Of a stretch of 64,000 nt of DNA, positions 1 through 11,138 are shown in pieces. The position numbers and the translations under genes are program-made. Within the stretch, counting starts at the first letter, position 1; each line of letters starts with the position of its first letter. The notes beneath the pieces were generated by a model. That model was not told where the DNA came from. It made no database searches and worked only from the letters and a program-made list of their open reading frames with translations. Origin of the DNA: Serpula lacrymans var. lacrymans S7.9 (lineage: Eukaryota; Basidiomycota; Agaricomycetes; Boletales; Serpulaceae); the NCBI RefSeq assembly GCF_000218685.1, contig NW_006763296.1, forward strand, positions 2,341,835 through 2,405,834, read 5' to 3'.

Positions 1-1678
1 CCTGCCCGTGGTCAACCAGGATACTGCCAGGATCAGACGTCATAACACGAGTGGCATGAGCTATCGCCCGCAAAGATGCACCTTGAAGAGATTTATCCCC
101 TACCACGGAAGAGGACAAGATCGATGCTTCAGAAACGTGCTCGGGACTTTCTGAGGTTGTAGTTAATTGAGGAGCAATTGGAGCAGACGATAATGTACTG
201 AAGACGGGAGAAGAACTGGCCGAAAATGCGCTCGGCTCCTCTGGAGGAGGCATCAGGATTGATACGTCCGTGACTGATTTAGCATGACGCTTATGTCTCG
301 CAGTGTTGGAAGTAGTCGGGTTCAGTACAGATATACCAAGCGTTCCGAAGACACTTCTTCCAGCCTTTTTGCGGGCGGTACGACTTGTTGACTCAGAGGG
401 CAGTGTGGCAACTGTATCGCTCTCTGGAGTGGGAGACGATCCTCGAGAACTATCTTTTCCAGAAATCTCCGTGTCTTCCTTCACTGGTTGTACAGACGGT
501 GCACGACCAGGTTTGTATTTACCTCTGCCCCACCATGTTCCCATCCAGTCCCCAATAGACGGTTTATCGTTTTTATGAGGCACTGCTGAGGGAGCATCAA
601 CATCATGAATATTAGGAGCTGGCGCCTCCGATGTGAAGAATGCTGAATCAGTGACGTCAGAACTGGATGGAACAGTTTCCTCGATGTGATTGATGGCAAT
701 GTGTGAATCATCAAGAATGGCGGATTCGTTGGCATGCGACGAGGCAGGAAGGACGGGTAGGGTGGCAATGCCAACTTTAACATTGGGAGATAATGTGACC
801 TGATCTGCAATAGCTTCCGTTAAAGATGACTGTATTGACTGTGGAACGTGAGTCCATAATAATTCATGTTTATATAAGGAACGTACCGCCATGCTTTCCT
901 GACGTTGCACTTTGTGTTGGCGTTCGTCGTCGTCTGTGAAAATAGATTGTATTACACGTCTTGCAACATCTCGCTCAGAGGCATGAAGTTCTTTGAGGAG
1001 TTCCTCTGCTCGCTTTTTTCGCGCATCTTCTTTTTCCTGTAGTAATCTTCTATCTTCCTCAAGCTCTAACCTGGCGTGGGTGAGGTTATGCAAAGCAGAG
1101 GATAGTACGCGCAATGCTGAATGGTATGGGTGATTATGGACATCAGAAGGCGATTCGGTAATGCTTAGTCTAGATATTGCTGATTGAATGGCTTCGTCTG
1201 AGTACTCGTGCCATTTTGTGGCAAGTACTTGTGCGGCGACCGAAGATGAAGGTGGTGGCGGACCAGAATCATTGCGAGTGACATCAGGTCTGTGATTAGC
1301 ATTGGGAGGTGCAAGGAAATGTGTATCGTAAGCCTGGCCAACCACAAAGAAAGGAGTATGTCGAGGTGCAGGTCTATCCCAGAGCACAGACAAAGAGCTG
1401 GAGGACTGCTTGCGTTCTGCTGAGCGCCCGTCTATGGAGCTCTTTCTGTTGGTCTTACTGTAACCTCTAACACTGCCGTCCCAATTAGCATGGCTTTCCT
1501 TGCTGTCTGGTTCTGAAAGTTTTTCTAGCTGTGCCTTCAACGTAAAGTAATTCGCGGATGGCCTTGCATCTTCTGCATCCTGGTTACCACGCGTTTTTCG
1601 ACCACGGGAGGGAAACTCTTCAGGGGAAAGTGGATGCGAATGCACAGGCGTGGTGGCATGAAGCAACGGGGAAGACAT
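1..1678 (-). CDS. Partial unidentified protein (first ~559 residues)
   Basis: From an ATG at 1678 the minus strand stays open to the left window edge, so the C-terminal part of the protein is outside the window. No intron is needed. The visible part is rich in Ser, Pro and Thr and looks mostly disordered. A highly charged stretch near residues 200-240 (contains LELEEDRRLLQEKEDARKKR) could form a coiled coil, and a Trp-rich patch GDWMGTWWGRGK lies near residue 380. The last visible residues (LRAIAHATRVMTSDPGSIL) look more ordered and may lead into the functional domain. I do not recognise the family. It is divergent from COA6 with only 240 bp between the two start codons. Confidence 0.75.
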   Translation of the reverse strand, partial: MSSPLLHATTPVHSHPLSPEEFPSRGRKTRGNQDAEDARPSANYFTLKAQLEKLSEPDSKESHANWDGSVRGYSKTNRKSSIDGRSAERKQSSSSLSVLWDRPAPRHTPFFVVGQAYDTHFLAPPNANHRPDVTRNDSGPPPPSSSVAAQVLATKWHEYSDEAIQSAISRLSITESPSDVHNHPYHSALRVLSSALHNLTHARLELEEDRRLLQEKEDARKKRAEELLKELHASERDVARRVIQSIFTDDDERQHKVQRQESMAVRSLYKHELLWTHVPQSIQSSLTEAIADQVTLSPNVKVGIATLPVLPASSHANESAILDDSHIAINHIEETVPSSSDVTDSAFFTSEAPAPNIHDVDAPSAVPHKNDKPSIGDWMGTWWGRGKYKPGRAPSVQPVKEDTEISGKDSSRGSSPTPESDTVATLPSESTSRTARKKAGRSVFGTLGISVLNPTTSNTARHKRHAKSVTDVSILMPPPEEPSAFSASSSPVFSTLSSAPIAPQLTTTSESPEHVSEASILSSSVVGDKSLQGASLRAIAHATRVMTSDPGSILVDHGQ

Positions 1679-1918
1679 AATGCCAGTTTACTGGAGACAC
1701 TGAAGCATGCTATCGCTGTATAGACTAAGTTGTCTCTGTTGCCGTTGACACTAGTACTGGCCACGATCCTCAACCGCGCGCTTTACACGATTCAGTAGGC
1801 GCGTCACCATAGGGCCAACCGTGCGAAGTGCCACGTGCAGGCAAGTGAGGTAAGCCCACTTCCCGGCCAAGTCCGAACCGGGAGTCTCAGCCTGCAGTAT
1901 CTCTTTCCATCCGTCGCA
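1679..1918. promoter_or_regulatory. Shared divergent promoter region
   Basis: These 240 bp separate the start codons of the left-edge gene (minus) and COA6 (plus), so they must hold both promoters and both 5' leaders. No clear TATA box was seen. Confidence 0.5.
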
Positions 1919-2276
1919 ATGGGCTGGTTTGGTGGATCCAAGTCTGAACAAGCCACTCCTGTATCCAGGGAAAACAGGCAAAAGTGTTGGGAAACCAGGG
2001 ATGCGTATTTTGAATGTCTAGACCGTGTCGGAGTGCTCAAGGCTGGCGAAGAGGGTAAAGCATGTGCAAAAGAAAACACTCTGTACGAAGAAAATTGTGC
2101 CAAGAGCTGGGTATATATCTTATCTTCTATCACTCTTATCATGGACAATCAGTCTGATGAACTTACACCACCAGATCGAGTACTTCAACAAACGTCGAAT
2201 CCTTGCCGAGCAGCAAAAAGACATGCTTGCTCAAGCAAAAGTCCAAAGTCAGGAGGCCCGACGGGCGAATTCATGA
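1919..2276 (+). CDS. COA6: Cytochrome c oxidase assembly factor 6 (COA6), CHCH protein
   Basis: Exons 1919-2110 and 2175-2276 (intron 64 nt, GT-AG, branch-like CTGAT) give 97 residues. The protein starts MGWFG and carries the paired cysteines of COA6: CWETRDAYFEC (CX9C, from residue 23) and CAKENTLYEENC (CX10C, from residue 49). The spliced junction reads KSWIEYFNKRR, as in fungal homologues, followed by a charged C-terminal helix. The family acts in the mitochondrial intermembrane space, where it helps deliver copper to the COX2 CuA site of complex IV. An in-frame upstream ATG at 1835 would add 28 residues, but the conserved MGWFG start favours 1919. Confidence 0.93.
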
Positions 2277-3794
2277 TAGTACTCTCTCCTGTAACCGTGT
2301 TCTCACAAGTGTAGAAGTGCGCCGCATTATGAACGTCCGTTTGATTTGCTTAGCCATGACTGATTTGTATGTATAGCTCTTTAATCCAGTACTACTTTTG
2401 CTCCACCCCTCTTCTCTTTTGGTTAGGCCTCGTGGGCTGAACATCTGGTTGCGCATCTTCCCTGGCAGGATCTTCATCACGGGGATCATCAGCTGATTCG
2501 GAGTGTCCGGTGTTTCACTTCCCGCGCCTGTTATCTCTCTGTGTAGACTGTGGTTTAGTTATTCCCTCGCATCACTGTCTTTTGGTCCAGCTGCATCCCT
2601 GTCGGGCTTGCGTTCTTTCTCCTGTAAGTCACCCCCCGGATCTCCTGTGTTGACTTTCGTTTCCCCCCAAGTGTCCCATCATCATTCTAGTCACGAATTC
2701 TCCGCCACAGTTACGAAATACACACAGCAGTCTAAGAAAAGCCCGTGGACTTTGCGCTGATTGCCTACCCAAACAGCGAAGTGACAGCCATGACTCACTC
2801 TTTGGCGTGTGAGTGGAAAAGAAATAATATTGCTGATACTGCCTCTGGGTCATCATGATGCACACACATCGGATTCCATTATGAAAGCATACAATCAAAA
2901 ACTACCGGTTGCGTAACGTCTGTGCAGACTTGTTGATAACCACTGAAGCTGAGGTTCCGCTGCTTTGCTGTTCGTTATTACGTTTGTTTCAGTTTCATCG
3001 CCATATCGATGAACGCGCTAAGATGATTTCAGGTTTTAAGCTTCGTCTTTATTGTCCTCGGAGAGAAAACGGTGGATGCTATATCATGATTCATGCATGA
3101 TTCCTGCACTGAGTCTCACTTGGAAAATTTAGCCCATTACATATGACATGGATATAGATGTGGACAGCTACCCAATTCGGGAGTGACCCGAGGGGCAACT
3201 CCCGACCCGACGGGCTGAAGTAACACCGCGGTGACTCTGCTTCTGGCAGACCGCAAAGCCACACCAAAAGGAAACGCTGGTTTCCCGCAGAAGCGTAGCG
3301 CACATAGGAAGGTAGGACAGATGACTCTTGAGATAAACCACCACAGTCAGGTGCTGCACCGTCGGGTCTATGACAGCAATCAGTGCTTGATCTGTTCTTG
3401 AAATGATCTTTGGGTCATCCCTGGCGCACTGATAGCGCGCTGCTCGGGCGAACAGGTTGTCACGCTTTCTCTTTTCTCGCACATGTCTTGGTTCTATCAG
3501 CCCGAGAGGGCTCGTATCAAATCGTCAGAGCTCTATACAGTCATCTGGATTGCCACAACCTGAATCACTGGCAGTTCCTTCTTTATTTGGTACGCGCGCC
3601 TTTGCACCGAAGGATCTTGCACCGGTTCGTTATCATCAGTTTCTATCTTTGTTTTTCCCACTAAAGCTCCCAGAGGCGAGAAGCATTGTAGTACAAATCA
3701 GTGTGATCTTATGATATCTGAACTTGAAATACAGGTACATATAGCTTACCCCGGCTAAACCGAAGATACCACTCATCAACTCATCTGGTGAGAC
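2277..3794. other. No confident gene; possible remnant minus-strand exons
   Basis: The first part is the COA6 3' region. On the minus strand, two charged segments look coding-like: about 2640-2565 (contains EKERKPDRDAAGPKDSDARE) and about 2490-2392 (contains DDPRDEDPAREDAQPDVQP, then a TAG). A 48-84 nt intron with a CTAAAC branch could join them, but no convincing upstream exon or start was found. From 2900 to 3480 nothing is recognisable. At 3457-3714 on the plus strand an open stretch with coding-like composition precedes the next gene and could be an unresolved 5' exon of it. Confidence 0.3.
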
Positions 3795-4648
3795 ATGTCC
3801 TGGTTAAAATCTAGAGACTGGTCCTCTGGCATAGAGTACTCAAATCTATTTCATTCCGGTCTCCGAGCAATCTCATTACGTCCTCGCGCCAGGCGCAACT
3901 CCAGCATTCTCTCGTCTTCCCCAGAGAAACCATCTAGACGCTCATCCGTGATTTCGTTTTCCTCACGATTTTTGAAACGAAGTGACTCTTCAGTGAAGAG
4001 TTCGCCGTGCAATACGCCTGAAGTTATCTCTCATGCCCCGCGATCTGAAAAGGCCTTGCGTCCAAGACCTTCGTCAATGTTCATACGCGGGACGAAAGAC
4101 CTTGCTGAACAACTTTGGGTGGCGGGAGGGAATGTCTTTTCCTCTTATGACGTGAAAAATTATGTGTACGCTATGTTTCTCCACTATACTTTCGACTTGG
4201 GGCGCTGATAAAAACAATCAGCCCACGAAATTCTCCACCGAATCTCGAATCCATTGACCCATTCTCATCATCACCTGGCTCCAGGTCTTTCTTTGTGAGT
4301 CTGAGTGACTCCACCTCATCTCCAAAAGGGGAGTCGTTCCTGTCTCTATCTTCGACTTCTCCGGCGCCCGACGGCCTTTACCACCCTCTTCCCCTTCGCG
4401 AACGGCCTATCTCCATCCAAACGATGCCCCTCCCATCGCGGAGGTCCTCTATCCAGTATCGACCTGTCGACACATGGGAGAGATTTGATGCTGCATGGAT
4501 GCTCGAAGAATCTAGTCCATCCTTGGACCCACAAGAAGATGAGGGTGGCATCGAAGTGTTGAATCTGAATGGTGATGACGACTGGCGCCAATTTCATGTT
4601 GATTGGCTACAAAACGGACCCGGTTTCCAAATTTCTCGCGACGTGTAA
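3795..4648 (+). CDS. Hypothetical Ser/Pro-rich protein
   Basis: Exons 3795-4165 and 4222-4648 join across a 56-nt intron (donor GTACGC, branch CTGAT, acceptor ATCAG) and encode 265 residues. The N-terminal half is basic and Ser-rich (RRNSS, EKPSRRSSV). The C-terminal half holds an acidic, Trp-containing segment (DTWERFDAAWMLEESS, then DDDWRQFHVDWLQ) that may be a short conserved domain. I do not recognise a family. The ATG at 3795 directly follows an in-frame stop; the true start may lie in an upstream exon, because open coding-like sequence exists at 3457-3714. The exon frames themselves look reliable; the 5' end does not. Confidence 0.6.
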
Positions 4649-5401
4649 TGAACCATCCTCTGATTTTCATTTTCTCCTTTGTGTATGTCATAGTTGTATT
4701 TCTGCGATGATTCCTAGCCATGTTTTTGATAAGATTTTTGTCACGTATTTACTTTACCGACGAGTATCATTAGTTTGAGACGATCCATATTCGCTAGACT
4801 TTCTATTTCTATATTTTGCCTTGACCTGGTCAAGGCAAAACCATTTCATAGTACTACTAGTGTTGATATTACCACCAGGCCGCTGCGCGCCATTAATATG
4901 TTTCTTTCTTACCATTGGATATGTACGCTACTCTATCCTTGTATTTGCAAAATGCAAAACACGCCAAGTTTTTTGCATCCAATTGCAGAGTGTCCGAGTC
5001 TTTTAACTGCTGTGATTGCCAAATTGGTGTATTTTACGTAATTTTTACAGGTTGTGCAAAGATAAGCAAACATCGCTGCGGGCGATACCCGACCGTGACG
5101 GACGCTGTCTTACACGACGACGACGAAGGTTAGCTCATCGCGCGGGCCATCCGAGCCTTGGTCACTAACAATGTATTCACGTTTCAAGGGTTATCCTTAG
5201 CATTCTCACAGTGCTATTGCCAGGCTCATCAGCTGTACATTGTTGCAGCGCACGCTACTCCCTCATTTCAGGTAACCCATCAAGCGCTTTACTTTGTCCT
5301 GTGCCCTCGACAGCCTCGTATCATATCAACATACCCTCATTACCGTGCAGTGCCTGCTGTGTCTTTAAAACACCTGTTCTGCTCCTGAACCCTCATCCAA
5401 T
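4649..5401. other. Intergenic: 3' region and TPR-gene promoter
   Basis: AT-rich spacer between two genes on the same strand. It holds the 3' region of the upstream gene and the promoter of the TPR gene. The only structured feature seen is a perfect inverted repeat at 4814-4840. No coding exon could be supported. Confidence 0.5.
4814..4840. repeat. Perfect 13-bp inverted repeat (hairpin)
   Basis: Arm TTTTGCCTTGACC at 4814-4826, one spacer base, and the exact reverse complement at 4828-4840. As RNA it would form a very stable hairpin; as DNA it could bind a dimeric protein. It lies about 170 bp after the stop codon of the hypothetical gene and 560 bp before the TPR-gene start. Confidence 0.85.
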
Positions 5402-7385
5402 ATGCCTCTCAAGTACTCCCACGTCAAGAAAAGGTCTGCGTCTGGTCTCATGAAGAAGACTACCAACAACGGCCATGGAGCAAGAGATGGCCATCAACGT
5501 CAATCCATTTCTTCCCATGTCGATCGTTCTATCACCCAAGCGATGGCAGCTGTATCGCAGCTCGAGCGTGCCATTGCTCGCATTTTTCTCAAACGCTACG
5601 AACATGACATCGCGCGTCTTTTCTCGACGCACCTCTTCAGCGTTGCTCTCGTTCATCTTCCTACACTTGCCATGCGCTGCATAAGTATAGGCGGCCCAGG
5701 GTGGGTCGCTTACAACGCCGATTGCGAGGAAATCAAGGATTTCTTCCGTTTGGCTATCAGCATGGACATGAGGCAGGCTGGTGAACGCGTGGCAACCAAG
5801 AGCGTTTTGTGGTCTTATACCGCGCTACGAGATTTTGTACGATACCATCTCATTTTGTTTCTCTTTTGCTGACCCTTGTGAGTAGGCACTGTCCAATAAT
5901 GTACATGTCTGTCAAAGACGTGGCCTTCATTCATTGCGCCTATTACCACATTACCCTGCCCTGAAAGCTCATCTCGATCAGCTTGAGTCGATGCCCACCC
6001 CTACCTTTTCAAAACCCCCTCATCTCGGGCCTCTCACAGAAGGCCTGGATGCACTTGAAGAAGCATGCCAGCTAAAGTATGGAGATCAAGTGACTTCAAA
6101 ATCCCATGGTGCGTCTGATTGGGACGATAATTGGCGCCTCAAAGTACGACTAGGCTATGAAAGGCTATGCCAGACATTATGGCGTGTAGCACGAGAATTT
6201 GATGTCCGCGGGTACGGAATGGTTTTGCGAGAGAAGTTGACAGCTAAGTGGTGTGATTGTGGCTGTTCAACTGATCATCTTGGAGAAGTTTGTGAGAAGA
6301 CTGTAAGAGAAGATGAAGAGAGCAGTGGCATAAGACCAGGCAAACAGAGAGAGTGGGATGGTCGAGGCATGTCACGTCTATGATTGTTTTCACCGTAAAA
6401 TTTACATCCACCAGGGAGCGGTATTTACGGATGGGAAACAGAGGAAGAAGAGGACATATGGGAGATGGATCTGGATTTCGGTTCAAGTGATTCAGATGAA
6501 GAAGATGCCTGCTCGAATTCCGAAATGACTATAGGAGAGATGATGGAATGGCGTTATTTCGCTGCTGAAAAGGAGAAAGAGCTGGCAAGTCCATAATATC
6601 ATGTTTTGCATTCAAATAATTAAAGGACCAACAGGGTAATGCCGCCTTTCGGCAAGGTGATTACAATCGTGCCGTCAAGCATTACGAGGTTGCGCATGAT
6701 ATGGAACCTGAGATGCCTCACTATCAGCTGAACATTGCAGCTGCGCAATTAAAACTTAACAAGTACGTTTTATGATATCAATTGAGCTGGAGACATAATC
6801 TTATTCCTATTCAGTTGGATGGAGGCCGAAATAGCATGTACAAGAGCCTTAGGTCAACACCGTAGTGGTAAAGGGTATTATCGACGTGCCAAAGCAAGAA
6901 AGATGATGGGAAATACTGAAGAAGCCACGAAAGGTATTGTTCAAGCAGTCAACCTTCATTACCTTTTACTCACAAATGTCTCAGATCTACGTGCAGTGTT
7001 GAAGCTGCAGCCCTGCAATACTGAGGCAAATGCGGAGTTGTGGTCCCTCATACCCCCTGAACCAACAGTGTCTGCGTCATCATCTTCCTACGCCACCTCT
7101 TCGTCTTTAAATAACGCCTCTCTACGTCCGCTTGCCCTATCAAATTACAGCCATTTGCGAGTGCCAAAATCGAAGTTCAAACAACCGCCCTTTTCGCGTA
7201 CGAAGGGAGATGACCGAAAAATCAAAATTGTCTTGCTGCCAACAACGGTAGAACTTGCCTCATCACGATCACCGTGTGGTAACCGGGCCAAAGCGAAAAG
7301 AAAGGCGGAAGGAACGGACGTAAAGACAGAGACTTTCGCGGTCCCGAACTGGGAGAAGTATGTGATCCGTCAAGTTGCCGATTGA
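5402..7385 (+). CDS. TPR protein with Hsp90/Hsp70 carboxylate-clamp motif
   Basis: Exons 5402-5836, 5886-6360, 6415-6584, 6635-6762, 6815-6933 and 6985-7385 encode 575 residues. Introns are 49-54 nt. The third (6585-6634) is GC-AG with donor GCAAGT. The end of exon 2 is less certain: an alternative donor GTGAGA at 6292 keeps the frame and removes 23 residues. After a ~200-residue N-terminal region and an acidic segment (SDSDEED) comes a three-repeat TPR block of about 105 residues starting KELGNAAFRQGDY. It contains the residues expected for a dicarboxylate clamp: Lys and Asn in KELGN, Asn in QLNIAAA, Lys and Arg in GKGYYRRAKA. Such clamps bind the EEVD tails of Hsp90/Hsp70, so a co-chaperone role is inferred. 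The C-terminal ~130 residues are basic and unassigned. Confidence 0.85.
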
Positions 7386-7822
7386 TATGGCAGAGCAGAC
7401 GTGCAACTATAGTTGGTGTTGAGATTGGAACATAGTCTGTCTATCTTGGCGCTGCGCCACTGGTTCAAAGACTGCTAAGATCTAACCTTACTTTCCACGC
7501 AGATGTAATCGTGTATGAATTTGATATAAAATGATGAAGCATTTTTCCTTGCACCGCTCGAGATTGGGAAGCCGGTTACCATTATACACCGACAAAAAGG
7601 TCCGTATACACTTCTATCTCATCCTCGACCATTCATTGCGCGTGAATAGCCGGTCCATCTATACACACCAAACTCGCATGACGCGGGCAACTTGGGGACT
7701 TTCCGACACGCATGCTGATCTATGTTGTCATTTGCCAATTCGCCGTGCATTTAAACCCAACTGACAGAGGCCTCCGATTCTAACTTATTCACCCTCTTTC
7801 CCTTATTTTCCAGCTGTCACAG
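7386..7822. other. Intergenic spacer with hydrolase promoter
   Basis: 437 bp between two plus-strand genes. It should hold the TPR-gene 3' end and the hydrolase promoter; a pyrimidine-rich leader precedes the ATG at 7823. No gene was found. Confidence 0.5.
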
Positions 7823-9362
7823 ATGGACTACGCCGCGATGAAGACTCCAACGTGTTATCGGAGGGTCGACGCGCACATACCGTCTGCCACGCTAGGTTGG
7901 AACTTGAGCGCATGGTGCTACTTACCATCCGACGGATCGAATGCGTCACCCGTGATCATCATGTATGCATGCTATCCCCTGAATGATGTGTACGCGAGGA
8001 TTCTGACTAGGGCTTGGACTCGTAGGGGTCATGGGTTATCGTGCACCAAAGCCATGCAGCTCGAACCTTTTGCAAAAGTATTTGCTGCTGCCGGATATGC
8101 ATGCATTGTGTTTGACTATCGTCGATGGGGAAATTCCGGTCAGACTCGATTATCGGTACTGTGAAAAGTGACGCTTGCTGACGACCTAGATCCTCCCCAA
8201 TTTTCTCTAAAGATGGTACACCTCGTCATTGTGTTTCTAGTAAGGAACAAGTGGAGGACTATACGAGCGTCGTCACCTACTGCAAGACAAGTCACGAGTT
8301 CAACCGGCGTCCTATTGTCCTGTGGGGTTTTAGTGCAGCCGGTTTGTGGTACTATTTTGGGTGTTCATGTGGTTTTTCACTGATACGCCTTCAGGGGCTC
8401 ACTGTTTGACACTTGCCGCAGAGGTAACATTTCCCATGTCTTGGGCTCGCATCTTTTGACCTCATCACCCACTCCCAAAACAATTTCCCTATCTGAAACC
8501 GAAAAACAGAAACAGTTTGACGTGTCCTCCATAATTGTGTGTGCACCGCATACTCGGCCTCATTTGGAACTATCGTTGTGTTGGTGGTATGTCCAGATGA
8601 TGGTTTTGGTGTTTGTTGATTCTATCAGACGAGTGTTGAATTTGTCTCCATTGTACGTTCCGGCTTATGCACGTCCGGGGAAAATCGGCTTTTTGAACGC
8701 ACCAGGTGCGTATGAGGGATTCCAGAGCATCATTCTGTCACCAGGGTAAGTGGCAGCGATTATCTTGTTCTAAAGATACGGACTAGAAGCTCATCCCATC
8801 CTCCTTCCTTCTCCCTTCCTCAGCGATCATATCAATCAAGTAAGCAAACACCCCAAAAAAAAACACACATCAGTGGATAATCCCAGCTCCCGGCCCACCC
8901 TTATCTCCCTTTTTATTGTTTTATTAATTCATGGTTTCTCCAGGTTTCCGCGTCCAGTTTCTTGGAGCCCGTTTTTTGCAGGCCGTACGACACCGCGGCT
9001 TCTATCTCGCGTCCGGCTCTCGTCATCGCTGCAGAGAGAGACAACGTCTGCTCTTTCCCCGATATGCTCTCCATGGCTGAGACGATGCCGGCGGGCGAGG
9101 TGGTGGTGGTGTCTGGAGGTAAGCATGATGCTCTCTGTGTGGTCCCTTTTTGTGCGTGCGACTCTGATATGGTTCAATGCTGATTATATAAAATGTTTTC
9201 AAAAAAAAAACAGACAAAAAAAAAAATGGTGCTGCTGTTGATGGCGCTGAACGTTGAACTTTAGGCCATTTTGAGATGCTTCCGGGGAACGAGTCCTACG
9301 ATGTATCGCTGAAGGCGCAGTTGGAATTCTTGAAAAGAACGACGGCGCTGAAGAGGGGATGA
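7823..9362 (+). CDS. Alpha/beta hydrolase-fold enzyme
   Basis: Eight exons: 7823-7962, 8026-8138, 8213-8341, 8395-8423, 8510-8745, 8824-8839, 8944-9118 and 9265-9362, giving 311 residues. The oxyanion-side motif MGHGLSCTKAM is formed only after splicing. The nucleophile elbow is WGFSAAGAH, the acid is in AAERDN and the base in SGGHFEML, so the Ser-Asp-His triad is complete. The pattern AHGL/FDYRRWGNSDG resembles fungal dienelactone-hydrolase-like or X-Pro-peptidase-like hydrolases; the substrate cannot be inferred. Exon 6 is only 16 nt (encodes DHINQ), and intron 2 uses an AAG acceptor at 8212. The last intron (146 nt) carries poly-A runs. No signal peptide, so probably cytosolic. Confidence 0.85.
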
Positions 9363-11138
9363 GCGTGAGGGGGTGGGACGTGTTGGAGCTTTTGCGTTTT
9401 TTTTTTTTGGGGGGGGCTGTTGTTTGTGTTGTTGTTGTATGATATACTTGGGATGAATGGGTTGTTATTTATGTTATAACTTGAAGGGGGGGGGTCGTTA
9501 CTTTGCTGGTCTTTGAAAAGTCATTTTTGTACGAGCTTTCTATTGTGTTGTGGTATATATGTCAATTTCATGGAATGGTTGCGGTGTGGTGGTCGCACAC
9601 AACACAGACACTGTATGTACATGTACACACAGTGAACGTCAATTTGCAGGGTAAATTATGTATGTGAATCGCGGGGTCTCAAAACCTTTTGTCTAATGAA
9701 GCGACGCACGGTGCCCGGTTAGTTGTTCCGAAGGGCCCTGGGACCTTTCACTTCACTGTGATTTTTTTAATGGGATATTGTGTTCGCTGGAAACCCCCGA
9801 CGCGACTCGGACTCATCCAACTTGAACGTTCTTGAACTCTCGAACGAGCAGACGTCCGGTCTAAGCCCTCGCAATGAATGGGCGAGTTCAGCGTCGTGGC
9901 TGATGCGCATGTTTGAGTATGGTCGCTAAAAGCCCCGTCAACGTTCATGTGCAGCCATGTTCTCGCAAATGAATGTTTTTAACGTCGTACGAGCGCAAGG
10001 TGAGTCGAAGATGGCAGTGAATCGTGCGGGTGCCAGTCGGTGTTTAGGCTCAGGTTTCAGGTTTTGGACGATGGCGGCCTGATAAGTTCACGTTTTGGCT
10101 ACGAGGTTTCCCGAGGACATAGGCTTCCTCAGGCTGTCGCTCCGTCTATCACGGCCGCGAAACATGCGACTGTTTTTCGTGGAGAGAACGAAGATGGGGT
10201 ATTGTGATGGGTCTTACGTGTTGTGAAATGTCAGTGCGGGGGGTCCAGGTAGTTTGACCATAGTTAGTGGGCAGGGACTGCAGCGATGCTGCCAAAGGAG
10301 CTAATCAATGATCGAGTTGATTTGGACGCAAGTTTGAGCGTTTCGTCTGATATAAATACCCTTCTGTGCTGAAACAGACAGGCTTAGGGATTAAGGGACC
10401 TAGTTTTTATGGCTCTTTATTTTTCGCGTTGGTGGACGCATGTCAGCAAGGTGAAGATTAATAAGGAAGCCGCTGATAATCTGATGCATTCTGTGTGGAA
10501 ATTAAGAAAAGTATGCGACGTCGAACAGTGATGTGCGGTGGAGGCTGAGTTGAGAGTGCTGTCGGGTGGAGGGTTGAGTGGTAATATATAGATACGGTGT
10601 GGCAGGACTGGTGCCGTAAATTGTGGTTGACAAGCATGCCAGTGACCCTCAAAATACAGGCACGTCAATTTGCTTTCTGTGTGAGTGTGGCTGAGGAGGG
10701 TGTGAGTGCGGGTGCGAGTGCCAGGATGTCCGAGATCTGAGATCTGAGAGTGGGTAGTTCCGATGACGTATGGGATGTTCACATGTGTCATGCAACCCTA
10801 GATTTGGTTTCAATGACCCCGGATGATGGAATGATGTCATGGTCGCCATCGGACCTGAGAGGTTTGGTTAAGCGGGAGATGCCGATGTTGGCCGAGTATA
10901 TGTACAGAGTCGACGATTTCTGTGATTGAGGACTACCCAAGACATTCCGACATGCGCGGCAAATAAGTGGAACCCGTTTTGACCATGTGCCATCGCGTCT
11001 ATCAGTAAACGTTGGAACGTACAGGTTCCCATCAACACCAGGTGGAGTCCCCTTGATTTTCAGTCCGTTATAGTATCTTGTCTTTTTCTTCTTATTTAGC
11101 ACCCCCCTTTCCCCTTCCTTCTCCCTATCTCTCCAATC
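9363..11138. other. Long intergenic region, no supported gene
   Basis: 1.8 kb without a convincing exon. It begins with poly-T/poly-G and GTT-rich sequence (hydrolase 3' region). A 12-bp palindrome TGTACATGTACA lies near 9613, and a TATAAATA element near 10351 could start an unannotated transcript. The part next to 11139 is pyrimidine-rich and is the likely MFS promoter and leader. Open frames here have composition unlike the neighbouring genes. Confidence 0.5.

Noticed and set aside
10417..10791. 124-codon minus-strand open frame
   Set aside because: His/Thr/Leu-rich with no homology-like motif or splice context; it lies across a likely promoter region.
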